64,000 nt of DNA from Theropithecus gelada (Eukaryota > Chordata > Mammalia > Primates > Cercopithecidae), in the NCBI RefSeq assembly GCF_003255815.1, contig NW_020257756.1, positions 1,152,210-1,216,209 on the forward strand, in the 5' to 3' direction. Below are positions 22,927 through 34,085 of the stretch, piece after piece. Below the pieces are notes generated by a model, which had not been told where the DNA came from, did no database searches, and was given only the letters and a program-made list of their open reading frames with translations. Position numbers and translations under genes: made by a program. Within the stretch, counting starts at the first letter, position 1; each line of letters opens with the position of its first letter.

Positions 22927-23281
22927 TGATATGGTTTGGCTGTATCCCACCCAAATCTCACCTCGAATTGTAGTAATACCCACATGTCAAGGGCAGGACC
23001 AGATGAAGATAATTGAATGATAGTGGTGGTTTCCTTCATACTGTTCTCATGGTAGTGAATAAGTCTCACAAGATCTGATGGTTTTATAAATGGGAGTTCA
23101 CCTGAACACACTGTCTTGCCTGCTGCCATGTAAGACGTGACTTTGCTTCTCATTCACCTTCTGCCATGATTGTGAGGCCTCCCCAGCCCTGTAGAACTGT
23201 GAATCAATTAAAACTCTTTCCTTTATAAATTACTCAGTCTTGGGTATGTCTTTATTAGCAGTGTGAGAACAGACGAATACG
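22927..23281 (+). mobile_element. Solo THE1-type MaLR LTR with 5-bp target duplications
   Basis: The LTR begins TGATATGGTTTGGCTGTATC and includes CATGGTAGTGAATAAGTCTC, GTTTTATAAATGGGAGTTC, GCTGCCATGTAAGACGTGAC and TGATTGTGAGGCCTCCCCAG, ending near GTGAGAACAGACGAATAC. This is the plus-strand THE1 LTR in order and nearly full length. CCATT is repeated at 22922-22926 and 23282-23286, the 5-bp duplication expected for MaLR elements. No internal region is present. Confidence 0.93.
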
Positions 23282-23286
23282 CCATT

Positions 23287-24810
23287 TTTCTTTAAGGATC
23301 AAATATTTCCAATGGGAGAAAATAAAGAATCATTTTCTAGAGTCAAGGAAAGGATAGTGCATGAGTTAATTCATCTCCCTAGCATTGAGAATTTGTTCCT
23401 TGGGGAGCTCAAACCTAATTCTGTTTGTGCCAACCTAGAGTTGGTGTGGAATTTATTCTTCCCATATACTATACAGAAGCAGCAAGAACATGGTTATAAA
23501 TTGTGTACCTCAAATAGTAGTTCAGGCTCGGGAAACTATTTCTCCACTTACCACCCAACAAGACAAAACTCATAATGAATGTTAGAAATTTTATTTTTAT
23601 CTTTAATGATATGTTTGAATGAGTTTTAAAATTGAAAGATTTTATCGTCATAATGATTTTTCCCTGCTAATCATTTCAATACTTTTAGATGGAATTGAGA
23701 TTTTAGCTGGCTAAGATCCAAGGAATGTCTTTGTTAAGAACACAATCATTCAAACATAGTCATTCAATTCTTAAAAAAGTAAAAAAAAAAAAAAAAAGGC
23801 AAATGATTCTGTTTATGAAATTTCTTGAACTTTTCTTAGAAAAGAATGTACTGAAAAAAGACATGTATAGGATAGGTAGTTTCTCATGGATGTAACTCCA
23901 CAGCTGAGAGATTAGAGACCCCAGGCCCAACCTGGGAACCATATGGAAAAACCTTCATGAGAAAGTGCAGAGGGAAGGCTAAAAAAGGGATGTCTAAAAA
24001 AGTCTAGCCCCAGGGAAACGGATATTTCAAAGAATAAATCCATCCAAAAGAAATGTCTAAAATTATCCTGTGTTGAATTTTTTTTTTCATTCCAGAAATG
24101 TTAAAACAGAACTCAGCAACAAGTTGAAAATCTGTGTGCTGGTAGGTTTGGGGGATGAGTGTGGAAGAAAGCTGTACGCTTTAAAATTATGTGCAAAATA
24201 TTCCAGCAATCATCACTGTGTAGAACAAAAAAAAAAATCCTGTATAGAAAAGAATTTCATGATTGAATTAAATTTAAGGCAGGATGCAGCAGTTATAAGT
24301 TGCTTTTAGTACCTAATATATGGTGTTATTTTAAAAATAGTTTTCCCTCAATTTTTCATTAATAAACTAATTCATGAAAAACAAAGTAGACAGAAGAAAA
24401 AAATGAAATTTTTTTTCTCCCCAGGTACAAAGTACCATACGTTCTTATGTTTTTGTTTCACCTTATCAACATAGAAGTAGTTGATTAAATTATTCTTTCC
24501 TTAAAGTTGATTAATTATTCCTTCCTGTACTTCTGCTGATTCATAGATCTCTATTGATATGAAATTCATTTTGATTTGGCTTATTTTTTTGACAAGGAAT
24601 AGGTATGAGAGACTGAATACACAAACAGATAATGGCCAAAGCATATGTAACAATAAGACTCTGACCCACAAATTGCAGCACACAGCCTAGGAAATCAACC
24701 CATTATCTATAGTAACCAGCCCAACTATCAGTCAGAATTGTAGGAAGTCCAATTTCTATCTGTAGTTACCATTCCAGGAAGCCAGTAATAACCCTTGTAA
24801 CAATAGGCCA
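23287..24810. other. Unique sequence with a poly(A) run
   Basis: About 1.5 kb. An A-run lies at about 23780-23797. Open frames at 23312-23575 and 24070-24309 have no recognised domain. The segment around 24660-24800 could be a decayed LTR or DNA element, but I could not place it. Confidence 0.35.
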
Positions 24811-24813
24811 AAA

Positions 24814-24863
24814 ATGGGCATAACTTGATGCATAACTTGACATAACTTGGGCATAACTTCATT
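24814..24863 (+). repeat. Short tandem repeat of a CATAACT unit
   Basis: Five imperfect copies of GCATAACTTGA-like units, about 10-13 bp each, lie side by side. Confidence 0.8.
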
Positions 24864-25249
24864 CATAACTGACGGCTTCCCTCATTTTTGTCCACACTTA
24901 CAGCTAGAGAAAGTCTTAAGCAATCACATAAAATGTTCCATGTCTAATGAGTCCACCTACAGCTTCTCGAAACCAACATTCTCCAATCAGGGCATACTTC
25001 AAGCCTTCTTCTTCTTTTTTTTTTTTTCCACTCTAATGTTTTCCCACACCTCTTCCTGCCCTTGAGTCTCTGCCAAGATGCAAGTGATGGTGGCTGTCTC
25101 CCTTGCTACAGCAATCTTGGAACAAATAGCCTTGGATTGTTCTCATTTGGTTGGTCTTTGTTTATTTCCACATGTATTGTTACAATTTCCACTGCAGCTG
25201 ATTCTTAAAGTCTCAGCTCTTTCTTTGATAGGGCCTTTTTACCCTAGTC

Positions 25250-25556
25250 TCTCTGTGTGGAAGTCTCTTCCCTCCCCTTCATCCTGAGTTAAACATGACT
25301 CATCTTTTAGATCTCAGTTCCACTGCCCCTTCTACAGGATTCCAACTAGGTCAAATCAATCTAATTAGGTCAAATCCTCATGGTGTCAGTTGTTTCTCCT
25401 TTGAATATATTAAAATGGTTCAAATCAAATTAATGTTGATCTGTCTCACTATATTTTAAGGTTCCCAAGGGCAGGAATTATGCATTTTGTCTACCATTGT
25501 ATTCTGAGATCCTAGCCTAGCACATAATAGGTACTCAATAAATATCTGCTGACTTG
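25250..25556 (+). mobile_element. L2 LINE 3' end
   Basis: The segment ends with the L2 3' signature: AAGGGCAGGAATTATGCATT, then CCTAGCCTAGCACATAATAG and GTACTCAATAAATATCTGCTG. Upstream, CTCTTCCCTCCCC..TAGATCTCAGTTCCACTGCC fits the preceding L2 coding or 3' region. It is ancient and inactive. Confidence 0.8.
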
Positions 25557-26040
25557 ACACAAATGAAACAATAATTCCTGTACTACCACTTTGTTTAAGA
25601 AACATACCATTTAATAATAGGATCTTGGAGTGATTAACCTGGGGTGGCTTCCATCTTTTTTAACCACTCACTTTTATATAAGGCCCATGAGTTTAAGACC
25701 TCACACATATTGTCTCATTGGCAATTTCCTCTTCTAACTCCCTTGGATCCCCATGAGTATCTACAGATTCTCCTGAGACGGACTCTCAGTTGCCTTTAAG
25801 ACCCTGGTATTGACCCCGGCTGCCTCAAGTAGCTTTGAAGTTTGAGGGTCAAGTGGAGTCCTCTGTGGCCTTTATACTTTGTCCATACTTCTGTACATTT
25901 TATTCTAATTATGTATTTATATCTTTTCCTCTTCCAGACCCTGAGCCTCTCAAAATAAAAGACTACCTTCTGTTTATCTTCCACAAAGCAAATGCTACGT
26001 ACTTATTTGTTGAATTAATAACTGAACCATAACTGTTGAT

Positions 26041-26245
26041 GAGTTACTATGTGATAACCAGGTACTAACAGATCATAGCTGTTATTTTATTCAATTTCAC
26101 AATAACTCTGTGAATTAAATAGTATTTCCTTCCTTTTCTAGATGAGAAAAATGACTCTGAGACAGGTAAGGACCATTGAAGGTTACATATCAACTGAATA
26201 ACAAAGGTAAGCTTTGAATTTAGACATATCACACACTCCAAATTC
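26041..26245 (-). mobile_element. MIR SINE fragment
   Basis: The reverse complement of MIR is seen as TACTATGTGATAACCAGGTA, ACAATAACTCTGTGAATTAA and CTTTTCTAGATGAGAAAAATG, in the expected order. Confidence 0.75.
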
Positions 26246-27102
26246 TAGAATTTAAACTCCATGCGATATTAAACATAGGCTCTATGTTTCAATTCTGTTA
26301 ACTAAAGTCCTAGTCTTGTCTAATTTTCTCTTTGCTGTACAACAATAGAGTTTCCATTATCCCTGAAATTCTTCTTTCATGGTCTATAGACACCATGTTT
26401 GAAGAGTATACTTAAATTCATGAACTGAAATACTTAATCCTATGTCATCCTTCATATTTACATTAAAAATATTGCTTAAAATGTAACCATTTTAACAGTT
26501 GCACTTTCTTAAAACTTAAAATATCATTCCTTAAAATTCTGGTTTCTAAAGAAATATATTTATGTTTAAAATGTGTATACTAAATAGAACATTTTAATCT
26601 TTACTTTTTATATTCTTCCACATTTTAAATTTAGAAAGTAGAAGTTGCTGGTCAATAAATCATTCTCAGATATGTTTCTGCAACTTTATAATAAATGAGT
26701 TTCTAGATGGCGCTCTGATAAATTAAGGCCTTAGAGGTGATTTAACATCATAAAACATCAAAGCTCATTGTTGACATTAATGTGTGAAATAAAAGCTGTA
26801 ATGTTTGAAGTGTTCTCGCAGCGCTATTTGCAAAATGTGAAATACACATTAAATGCAATCTAGAGTTTATAAATTGATTTATGTCAACACACGAACCAAA
26901 CACAGCCATTTACTGCTCTGTGTTTTTTATTAAACACATCACGAGATCAAAATGGCAGTTAGAACAGTTTATTCTTTCATATAAGTAGAACTATGAAGCT
27001 GTTGCCTGTGTTTAAGAAGGTAATAACAGGTATTTGCATTTCTTTTCTAAGCACAACACATCGGCTAGAACTCAATAGTATTTCCTGCCTAGAACATAAA
27101 GT
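26246..27102. other. Unique sequence, part of it a candidate conserved non-coding element
   Basis: No transposon is recognised. The sub-segment 26690-26960 is free of repeats and of mixed composition, and has several ATTA-type motifs. It is listed under findings as worth a conservation check. Confidence 0.35.
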
Positions 27103-27131
27103 ATAATAATAATAATAATAATAATAATAAA
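27103..27131 (+). repeat. (TAA)n trinucleotide microsatellite
   Basis: About nine uninterrupted TAA units. Confidence 0.95.
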
Positions 27132-28200
27132 ATAGACCTCAAGATGAAAAGGAGAGAGAGACAAAGAAGAAGCAACAGTTCTTTCCCCTTATAGAAAATT
27201 GCATTTCTTGGGCTTCTTTGTCCTAAGTAGAATGAACATTATGTAGGTTTTGGATTTTTCCCCTTAAATCTCGGAATAGCTAAAATACACTTCAACTTCT
27301 CCCAATTACTCACTTTCCTAGCATAGAGGAATTTATTTATATATAGTTTCATTTATGTAATTTCTTAACATCTGGTAAAGCCTATAAAGGGACAGTTTAC
27401 ATAATCCTCAAAGGAAAATAGACTGAGAATAAACTAGGACTGTATTCACCAGTCAAAGATGTGAATGCCAGACAAAGGCACCTTGATGATATTTTCCCTT
27501 CCTTCTTGTTTTCTTTTAATTTCTTTTTGTCTTTTTTGTTTCTTATAGTTAAAACTAAAATCAAAGACTAGGCATCTGTATATGTGCAATATATAGCATT
27601 TGACACACACTGTGTGCTGTCCAAAAATTAAGAATAATGAGATGTTGTTTTGTCTTCTACTTAATACTTTTCTTAAGTAAACTACAGATAATGACTGGGC
27701 CATTCTTCACAGTATTCATCTTTTAGCATTTTAATTGTTGAGTAGAATATAATAGAAAAACAGTGTAGGATGGAGCTTATATAAGGAAGGTGTTGTGAGA
27801 AAATGCCCAGGTTAAAGGTCTCAGTTGGGAAATTATTAATCAAGACAACAAGAGTGTATTGCTTGAACCAAGTAATGTTTTGTGATTTTAAAACAGAAAA
27901 TTTTGCATCCTTAATTTCATTTAATCTAAGATGTCACCATTTATAAGGCACACTCTGATTTCAGAGTTGTTAAAATATGAAAAATAATATCTTTTTGAAA
28001 TAATAAAATGTGGTAAATATCTGAATTTCTGGCTTCTTTCAGCAAATTGAAAGATCTGGTCACACGAGGATTGAGAATACAACCTGTCAAAAAAAGCTGC
28101 TGTCAAGTAGTGGCTGCTTCATTTGATTTCCTTTTCTCCCTTCTTTTGTCTCTCTTCCCCTCCTTCCCTCCCTTCATATTGAAAGTCGGGAATGGGGTAC
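27132..28200. other. Unique sequence
   Basis: No element is recognised. A pyrimidine-rich patch lies at 28132-28175. Confidence 0.4.
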
Positions 28201-28202
28201 AA

Positions 28203-28310
28203 CATGATTTGGGAGGTGTGTGTATTATTTTTGATGATGTGATAAGGCAAGACCTAATTGAAGAGGGGACATTTGACCTAAGCCTTCAGCAATGAGAAGG
28301 AGCCAGTCCT
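28203..28310 (+). repeat. Ancient mammalian-wide repeat fragment, family not assigned
   Basis: The phrase GAGGGGACATTTGACCTAAG followed by CTTCAGCAATGAGAAGGAGC resembles a very common old repeat whose consensus encodes a 'collected data' style string of similar words in mammalian DNA. I cannot name the family with confidence. Confidence 0.4.
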
Positions 28311-28479
28311 GAAAAGCTCTTCTTCACCTTTCCGGCAGTCTTTGGCTAGTCTTTTTTTCTCTCCTTTGGAAGATCTCTCTTTGCACTGACTTGTTAATCT
28401 CCCCAGGGCTTTTCCCTTGATCCTATTCTTCTTTACACTTTTGGATTTTATCAAAGATTTAACCATGACTTAAACCCTG

Positions 28480-28880
28480 AAGATTCCTGGATTTTCATCT
28501 TAAATCCAACCCTCTATCCTGAAGCTCTGAGCTCCAGAACAATTTTTCTGTCTAGAAACAGCCCCTTCCAACCTGGAAACTTTACAGTCCTTACACACTC
28601 CAATCAGACCCAAACTAGCTTCATTATTGCTCTCATTCTCCTTCTTCTGAATTATAGTAATGCTTACATCGTATGCACTACTTTATTTTAACTTAACAAA
28701 TACTTTTATTATTCCTACTATGTGCCTAACAGTAATCCAAATACTTAAAAATTCTGTATAAGATTGTGTATTCATTGAAACAAAGGATATGTTTCTTAAT
28801 CTCTTCATCTCTGGCTGTTAGCATGCAAGGGATGTTCAATAAATGCTTGGTGAGAAATAGAAGGAATTAATGAATCCATA
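28480..28880 (+). mobile_element. Probable L2-like remnant
   Basis: The 3' part (28775-28860), with AGCATGCAAGGGATGTTCAA and TAAATGCTTGGTGAGAAATAG, resembles the L2 3' end. The upstream part (28490-28660) is a weakly similar old repeat. Divergence is high. Confidence 0.45.
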
Positions 28881-29297
28881 AAAGAAAAAATAAATGAAAT
28901 GAGCGTAACTATAGTTGATAGGGAAAGCACAATGTGACTTATTTATTTATTCATATGTAATTTAAGTCACTCCTATAGACAAGCATACTACACCACGTGG
29001 AAGGAAAAAACCCAATTTTAAATAATCCCCTCCCTCAAGGAACCCAAAGTTTCATTGAAATAACTTTTGTGGGAGAGAAAGATATAAGCATACATTACAG
29101 TTAAAAGTGAAAGTCTCAATCCTTCCCTTTCCCAGTATGTAAGGAGAATGCTGTTTATTTGCTTTAACTCTTAGGACTTTATTATACAAATGATAATAAT
29201 AAGAGATGGAAAAATTTACAAAGCCAGAGAGTCTGGGATAGTATATTGGGGGAGGAACTGTGTCTAGGCAAAAGAGACCAGGGTGAGAGAAGAAAGC

Positions 29298-29357
29298 GAG
29301 ACAGTGTGTGTATAAATATAAATATATGTATATCTTTATATAAATATATGTATATTT
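29298..29357. repeat. AT-rich simple repeat (TATAAATA type)
   Basis: Repeated TATATGTATAT and TTTATATAAATA blocks. Confidence 0.8.
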
Positions 29358-29390
29358 GTCGAGAACTTGTGAGACATTAAAAACATTTCT

Positions 29391-29465
29391 TAGGTCTTAT
29401 AAGAAATTAGGTCTTATAAAAATAGGTCTTATAAAAACAATCTCCCTTCTTATGTCTTATCAAAA
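29391..29465 (+). repeat. Short tandem repeat with TAGGTCTTAT core
   Basis: The decamer TAGGTCTTAT occurs at 29391, 29408 and 29423, with a variant TATGTCTTAT at 29451. Spacings are 17, 15 and 28 bp. Confidence 0.8.
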
Positions 29466-30766
29466 TAATACAGTAAAGATTTTAAATAGTCCAGTTGTAC
29501 TTTTTAAGCATATAGATCCCATATCCATTTCTGTTTCCTGACCTGGTCTACCAAATACCTTACATGTAACTAAATGACTTGCAAAATAATCAAATGCCTT
29601 TGTGCTATTGTTTGACTTTAGCATATAGATTATAACAAAAGTCAATGGTTCTAAACTCAGTTGCTTAATAGATTCATCTGGGAAGCTTTAAAAAAATATA
29701 GCAGTTCTAATTTAATTTTTATTGTGCTGGGGCCCGGGCATTAAATTTTTTTAATTATTCAAAGTTACTTAATTATGTACTCAGTGTTGTGAAATTCTGC
29801 CTTTGTTCTTGAGCCTTTTTTGTTGTCATGAGACCACAAAATAAGAGTACATGGAAAAAGGAAATATACAGACTGAGAAGAAAAATCAACAGAGCACCAA
29901 TATTTATGGCAGTAGCAGAGGCAAAGATACCCATGAGATAGAAAGGAAAATAAATTCCTGAGAGTGATAGAAAAAATAAACAAATAAATAAATGTACTGT
30001 TGCTGGAGGGAGTGATCAACTCTGTCAGTTAGTTTTGGTAGGAAGGAACATAGATCTGAAAATTGACCACTAATTTGTCAATTAGGAGATCATTGCTAAT
30101 TTTAGTATGAATAGTTTTTTTGGGTAGGTACAGAAATCATATTTAAATGGGTTGAGGAGTAAATTTAAAAATTTAGTATTAAGGGAAAGCGAGCATCAAT
30201 TTTTTTTTTTTTGAGACTAGGAAGAGAAAGAACAGTCAAAAGCATAAGGCTTTCGGTGTGTGTGTGTCGATTCATTATCGTGCCTAGGATAAAGAAGATC
30301 TGACCGTTTTTACAGACTTACAGAAAAGAGCTTGTATAAGGCACTGAAGTACAAGTCTGATAATTAATAAGTAGGGTTGCAGAGAAAATTGAAAGCAGAT
30401 AGGATCATGGGTTCAGGTGGAAAGGAAGACGTTGAACAGAAGGAAAATGTTTCACTCTGAAACTGGAAATAGGGAGAAAGATGTGAATGAGGACTCAGAA
30501 AATTTTACTGGTGAGGTGTAAAGGCGTTGAGAGAGTTTATACCTTATGAACTCAATCTTTGCAATAAATACGAGGCAAGTCTATTTGCTGAGAGCTGGGG
30601 TAAAGAGAGTAGGAATTTTAAGACTAAAGAGAGTTCGTTGTTATTGAGAGGAATGAAAAAGTTTGCTGATCAAACATCAGTTACAGGATTGTCAGAAAGC
30701 AATGAACATCCAGCCCATGTTGGTGCTTTGAATCTGTAGAAGTTTCAATTTGCATAATTAGGTGAT
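29466..30766. other. Mostly unique sequence
   Basis: About 1.3 kb. An AAAT simple repeat lies at 29971-29994 and a T12 run at about 30199-30211. A 70-codon open frame at 30527-30739 has no recognised domain. Confidence 0.4.
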
Positions 30767-30817
30767 ACACACACACACCCACACACACTCTCTCTCTCTC
30801 ACACACACACACACACA
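30767..30817 (+). repeat. (CA)n/(CT)n/(CA)n compound microsatellite
   Basis: A CA tract, then a CT tract at about 30788-30800, then another CA tract. Confidence 0.95.
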
Positions 30818-30958
30818 TTCTTAATCATATAGTAGTTCTTAGCCACAACATAAATCACAGGAATTTGACATTTCTCTAGAGAAACCATTACCCTAAACTG
30901 TATGACAAGATCCAGAGGGTGACCTATAGAGAACAATGGAAGTGAAACTCTCTAGAAT

Positions 30959-31275
30959 AGCAGCACCATCAGAAATATAGTGTGAGCCACATATCTAATA
31001 TTAAATTTTCTAGTAGTCACATTTAAAAAGTAGGAAGAAACCGATGAAATTTATTAATATATTTTATTTAACCCAATGCATCCAAAATATTATCATTTTA
31101 ACATACAATCAATAAGTAATAATATATAACAATAATGAGGCATTTTGCATTCATATTTCATACTGTCTTTGCAATTAGGCTGTGTTTCACACACAGCACA
31201 TCTCATTAGAGACAGCTTTGTATCTAATGCTCTATATCATATGCGACTCATGGCTGCCACATTGGACAAAGCTGG
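30959..31275 (+). mobile_element. Non-autonomous hAT-like DNA transposon
   Basis: The element has CAGCACCATCAGAAATATAG and GTGTGAGCCACATATCTAAT at its left end and GGCTGCCACATTGGACAAAG at its right end. The ends are short imperfect inverted repeats. It fits a common MER-type element containing TTATTTAACCCAATGCATCC. Flanking TCTAGAAT (30951-30958) and TCTAGAAA (31276-31283) form an 8-bp near-perfect target duplication, the size expected for hAT. The family name is not asserted. Confidence 0.7.
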
Positions 31276-31544
31276 TCTAGAAATAAAGAAGTCAGGGGAT
31301 GATGAAGTTGGAGAGAAGATGTGGTCCCTACATGGTTGCTAAAATCTCCTACAATCTTGATGGAACTTAGGTGTCACACAAGAAGACTGTGAACCTGATA
31401 TCAAAGAATTTGATGACCTGAAGAAAGGGAGGAAATTTGAATAATCAGGTATGTCCCATGGTCTTATAGAGGAATATTGAAAAATGAGTTTATTTACACC
31501 TGCATAAGTTATCTTCAAGATAATTATTGAGGACATGTCTGCGC

Positions 31545-32128
31545 TTCCACGTTTATTACAGAACTATTCACAATAGCTAAGATTGGAATCAAACTAAGTT
31601 TATTAACAGATGAACAGATAAAGAAAATGTGGTATCTATACACAATAGAATACTATTCAGCCGGAAAACAGAATAAAATCTTGTCATTCACAACAACGTG
31701 GATGGAACTGGAGGATATTATGTTAAGTGAAATAAGTTAGGCACGGAAAGACAAATATCACATGTTCTCACTCTTTTGGGAGCTCAAACAGTTGATCTCA
31801 GTAAGGTGGAGAGTAGAATGATGGTTACCAGAGGCTGGGAAGGACAGTGGTGAAGAAAGATTGGTTAACAAGTACAAAAATACAGTTAGATAGAAAGAAT
31901 ATGTTCTAGGTTTTGATTGCACAGTAGAGTGACTATAGTTAAAAATAATGTATTGTGTATTTCAAAATAGAAAACAAAATTTGGAATATTCCCAACACCA
32001 AGAATTGATAAATGTTTGAGGTGATGGATATTCTACTTACCCTGATTTGTATTCTACTTATATTGTATGCTGGTGTAAAAATATTATAGGTATCCCATAA
32101 ACACATACAGTTATTATGTATCAATTTA
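31545..32128 (+). mobile_element. L1MA-type LINE-1 3' end
   Basis: The end of ORF2 begins near CAGAACTATTCACAATAGC and contains GAATACTATTCAGCCGGAAA. The 3'UTR follows with ACCAGAGGCTGGGAAGGACA, GTTTTGATTGCACAGTAGAG and AAATGTTTGAGGTGATGGAT, ending in TTATTATGTATCAATTT. It is 5'-truncated, decayed, and shared across eutherians by type. Confidence 0.88.
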
Positions 32129-32924
32129 AAAATTGAAAATATATTTATATAGAGTATGAATATATATAAGGAGTTTTCAAAATAAATTTTTTAAGTTATT
32201 CTTTTGGGAACTAAAGATTACAACTGTTGTTTCATCTAGCTCCAATCACTTCAACATTATAAATTTACCTTTTGCTATAATAAAACCTTTGTGAGAAACT
32301 TCAGCTTTTAATTTTAAAATATGCGTCTAAGCATTTCCACACCTCTGGAGGGCTGTGCCACTGCTGTAGACACAACAGCCCCCTAGAAAGGTGTGACTAG
32401 GAACACAACTTCCCAGTGAATCAGACACCCAGGCAGCTTCATCTCCTACTGTCTACCACCGATCAATATATTGTCATTACTTCAAGGGAAAAATAAATGT
32501 CATATGGCCACGTATATTTAAAATTGATTTTCAATATATGATTTCATATATTCATTATCTTCCCCAAGAAAGGAATAATCTAAATTCATAAGTAAAGAAT
32601 TTCAATTGACTCTGGAAAATGAAAATGAGTCCCTGTTTCTCTAAGCTTACAATAATGATGCCATATTTTTTTGAATGGCTTGATCATGCTGGCAACTAAG
32701 AGTTTACCTCCCAGAAAGGCTTTGGTGTGTTTGACTGAATACCACACATAATGGTTTGTATGGACATGTTGCTCATCATTGCACATCTCATGCCAATAAT
32801 CTGTTCTTGGCTATCTAATCGAAAAGTAAACTAAAAGTTTCCAAACACGTTTCTTAGACTACTGCATCCATGCATTGACCCTATTCAAAACAGTGTGCCA
32901 ATTCAAAAAACAAAGGCTCACTAA
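32129..32924. other. Unique sequence upstream of the gypsy fossil
   Basis: No transposon is recognised with confidence. The last 60 bp or so (from about 32860) might extend the neighbouring Ty3/gypsy fragment, but the match is too weak to claim. Confidence 0.4.
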
Positions 32925-33372
32925 AATTCTATCATCTTTTCCCCCCTCAAAATCCAATTGTTGCTGAACTATTTCATTGCCTACTGCTATCAAAAAGAAA
33001 ATACAACACAAGCACAATAAGAACAACATTGAGACATATTTTTAGGTAGTTAGTGGCTTCTGGTTCTTGGCTAGTATATTATGACAAATATAAATTATTA
33101 TTAACTTAAAACTGGTATTTCACCTTATGGTGTTGCATCTGTGTTTAGCCAAAAAATGCCAGATGGCATCGAGAAACCAATTGCTCACTATGCAAGAACA
33201 ATGGCATATACATTACACATAAGCCGACAAAGCTCCAGCAGTTATCAAGGAGCCCAAAACTCCTTTAGCCACCTTTGTCGGGCTTTTTCAGTTAATGAAT
33301 TACAGAACCCTTTGAGTATTCTCTGGGGATTCCTCTCTAAGGATAATCATACTCCCTTAATTATGTAGCCAT
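32925..33372 (+). pseudogene. Decayed Ty3/gypsy retrotransposon pol fragment (RT thumb to RNase H)
   Basis: Translation gives a chain collinear with Ty3/gypsy Pol. In one frame (32957-33109), residues like AELFHCLL are followed by SGSWLVYYDKYKLLLT, matching the end of reverse transcriptase and the start of the linker to RNase H. Spacing between the two motifs is normal for the family (about 40 residues). After a stop and a frameshift, a second frame reads SPYGVASVFSQKMPDG (33120-33167), then IEKPIAHYARTM. This is the signature start of the Ty3/gypsy RNase H domain, with the active-site Asp codon region damaged. Further on, GFLSKDNHTPLI (about 33327-33362) lies at the usual distance for the conserved block after the second RNase H strand. 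At least two stops and one frameshift rule out function. It probably belongs to the ancient mammalian gypsy group (MamGyp). LTRs were not found. Confidence 0.75.
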
Positions 33373-34085
33373 AGATGAACTCTTTTGCCACTCATCTCCA
33401 AGCTTAGAAGGCTATATAAGCTTTTGGCTCTTGGCTTCAGATCATGTTATCCCTCTGCCTTCATATGGTAGAAGATCATCTCTTCACATCATTTCATGCT
33501 GATTAAATGACCACTAGAACAGCTACCCAAGGAATTCAAGCACATTACAATATTTCAATTTGATTTTTCTGTTCATAATTGATTCTATTTCATGAGGAGT
33601 TACACTGTTATTATAGAAGGTAAGTTTTATATTAGCTGGGAAATATTCAGATAACACATTAGAAACACTTTGCATTAAAACAGATTAAAAATTAAATCTG
33701 GTAACATATAATAGATTCTAATATTAAGAATAATGTAGATATGTGCAGCCTATGCCACACCCAGACCCTGAATAAAGAAATATTGACCAACCACTTTGAT
33801 TTTCCCTGGATTGTTCCAAAGGAACATTTTTTATTCTTAGAGACCTTCCAACGTTCATTGGAAATCTAACAGCAGCAATGACCACAGGTTCATACAAATT
33901 ACTTACAACACATGGATTGTCAGATAACACTATTTTTTAACAATAGGTTTTCGTTTACTTACATTGAGCTTAAAGAATTCTTCAAAGATTTCTGGTTGTG
34001 CTGGTGCTATAAACTTATGCTGTAAAATCTCACCATCCCAATCCACATATATAACAATGATAAATAAAATATTAAATGCCAAACC
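33373..34085. other. Unique sequence, possibly including more gypsy remnant
   Basis: No clear element. The first 100 bp may continue the gypsy RNase H region but have diverged beyond reading by eye. Confidence 0.35.

Noticed and set aside
23765..23797. A-run as the tail of a processed pseudogene
   Set aside because: Upstream sequence shows no recognisable mRNA-like body, and no target duplication was found.
33141..33368. 75-codon open frame as a domesticated gypsy-derived gene
   Set aside because: It opens with GTG, lacks the rest of the RNase H domain in frame, and is preceded by a stop and a frameshift within the same Pol fragment, so a fossil is the simpler reading.
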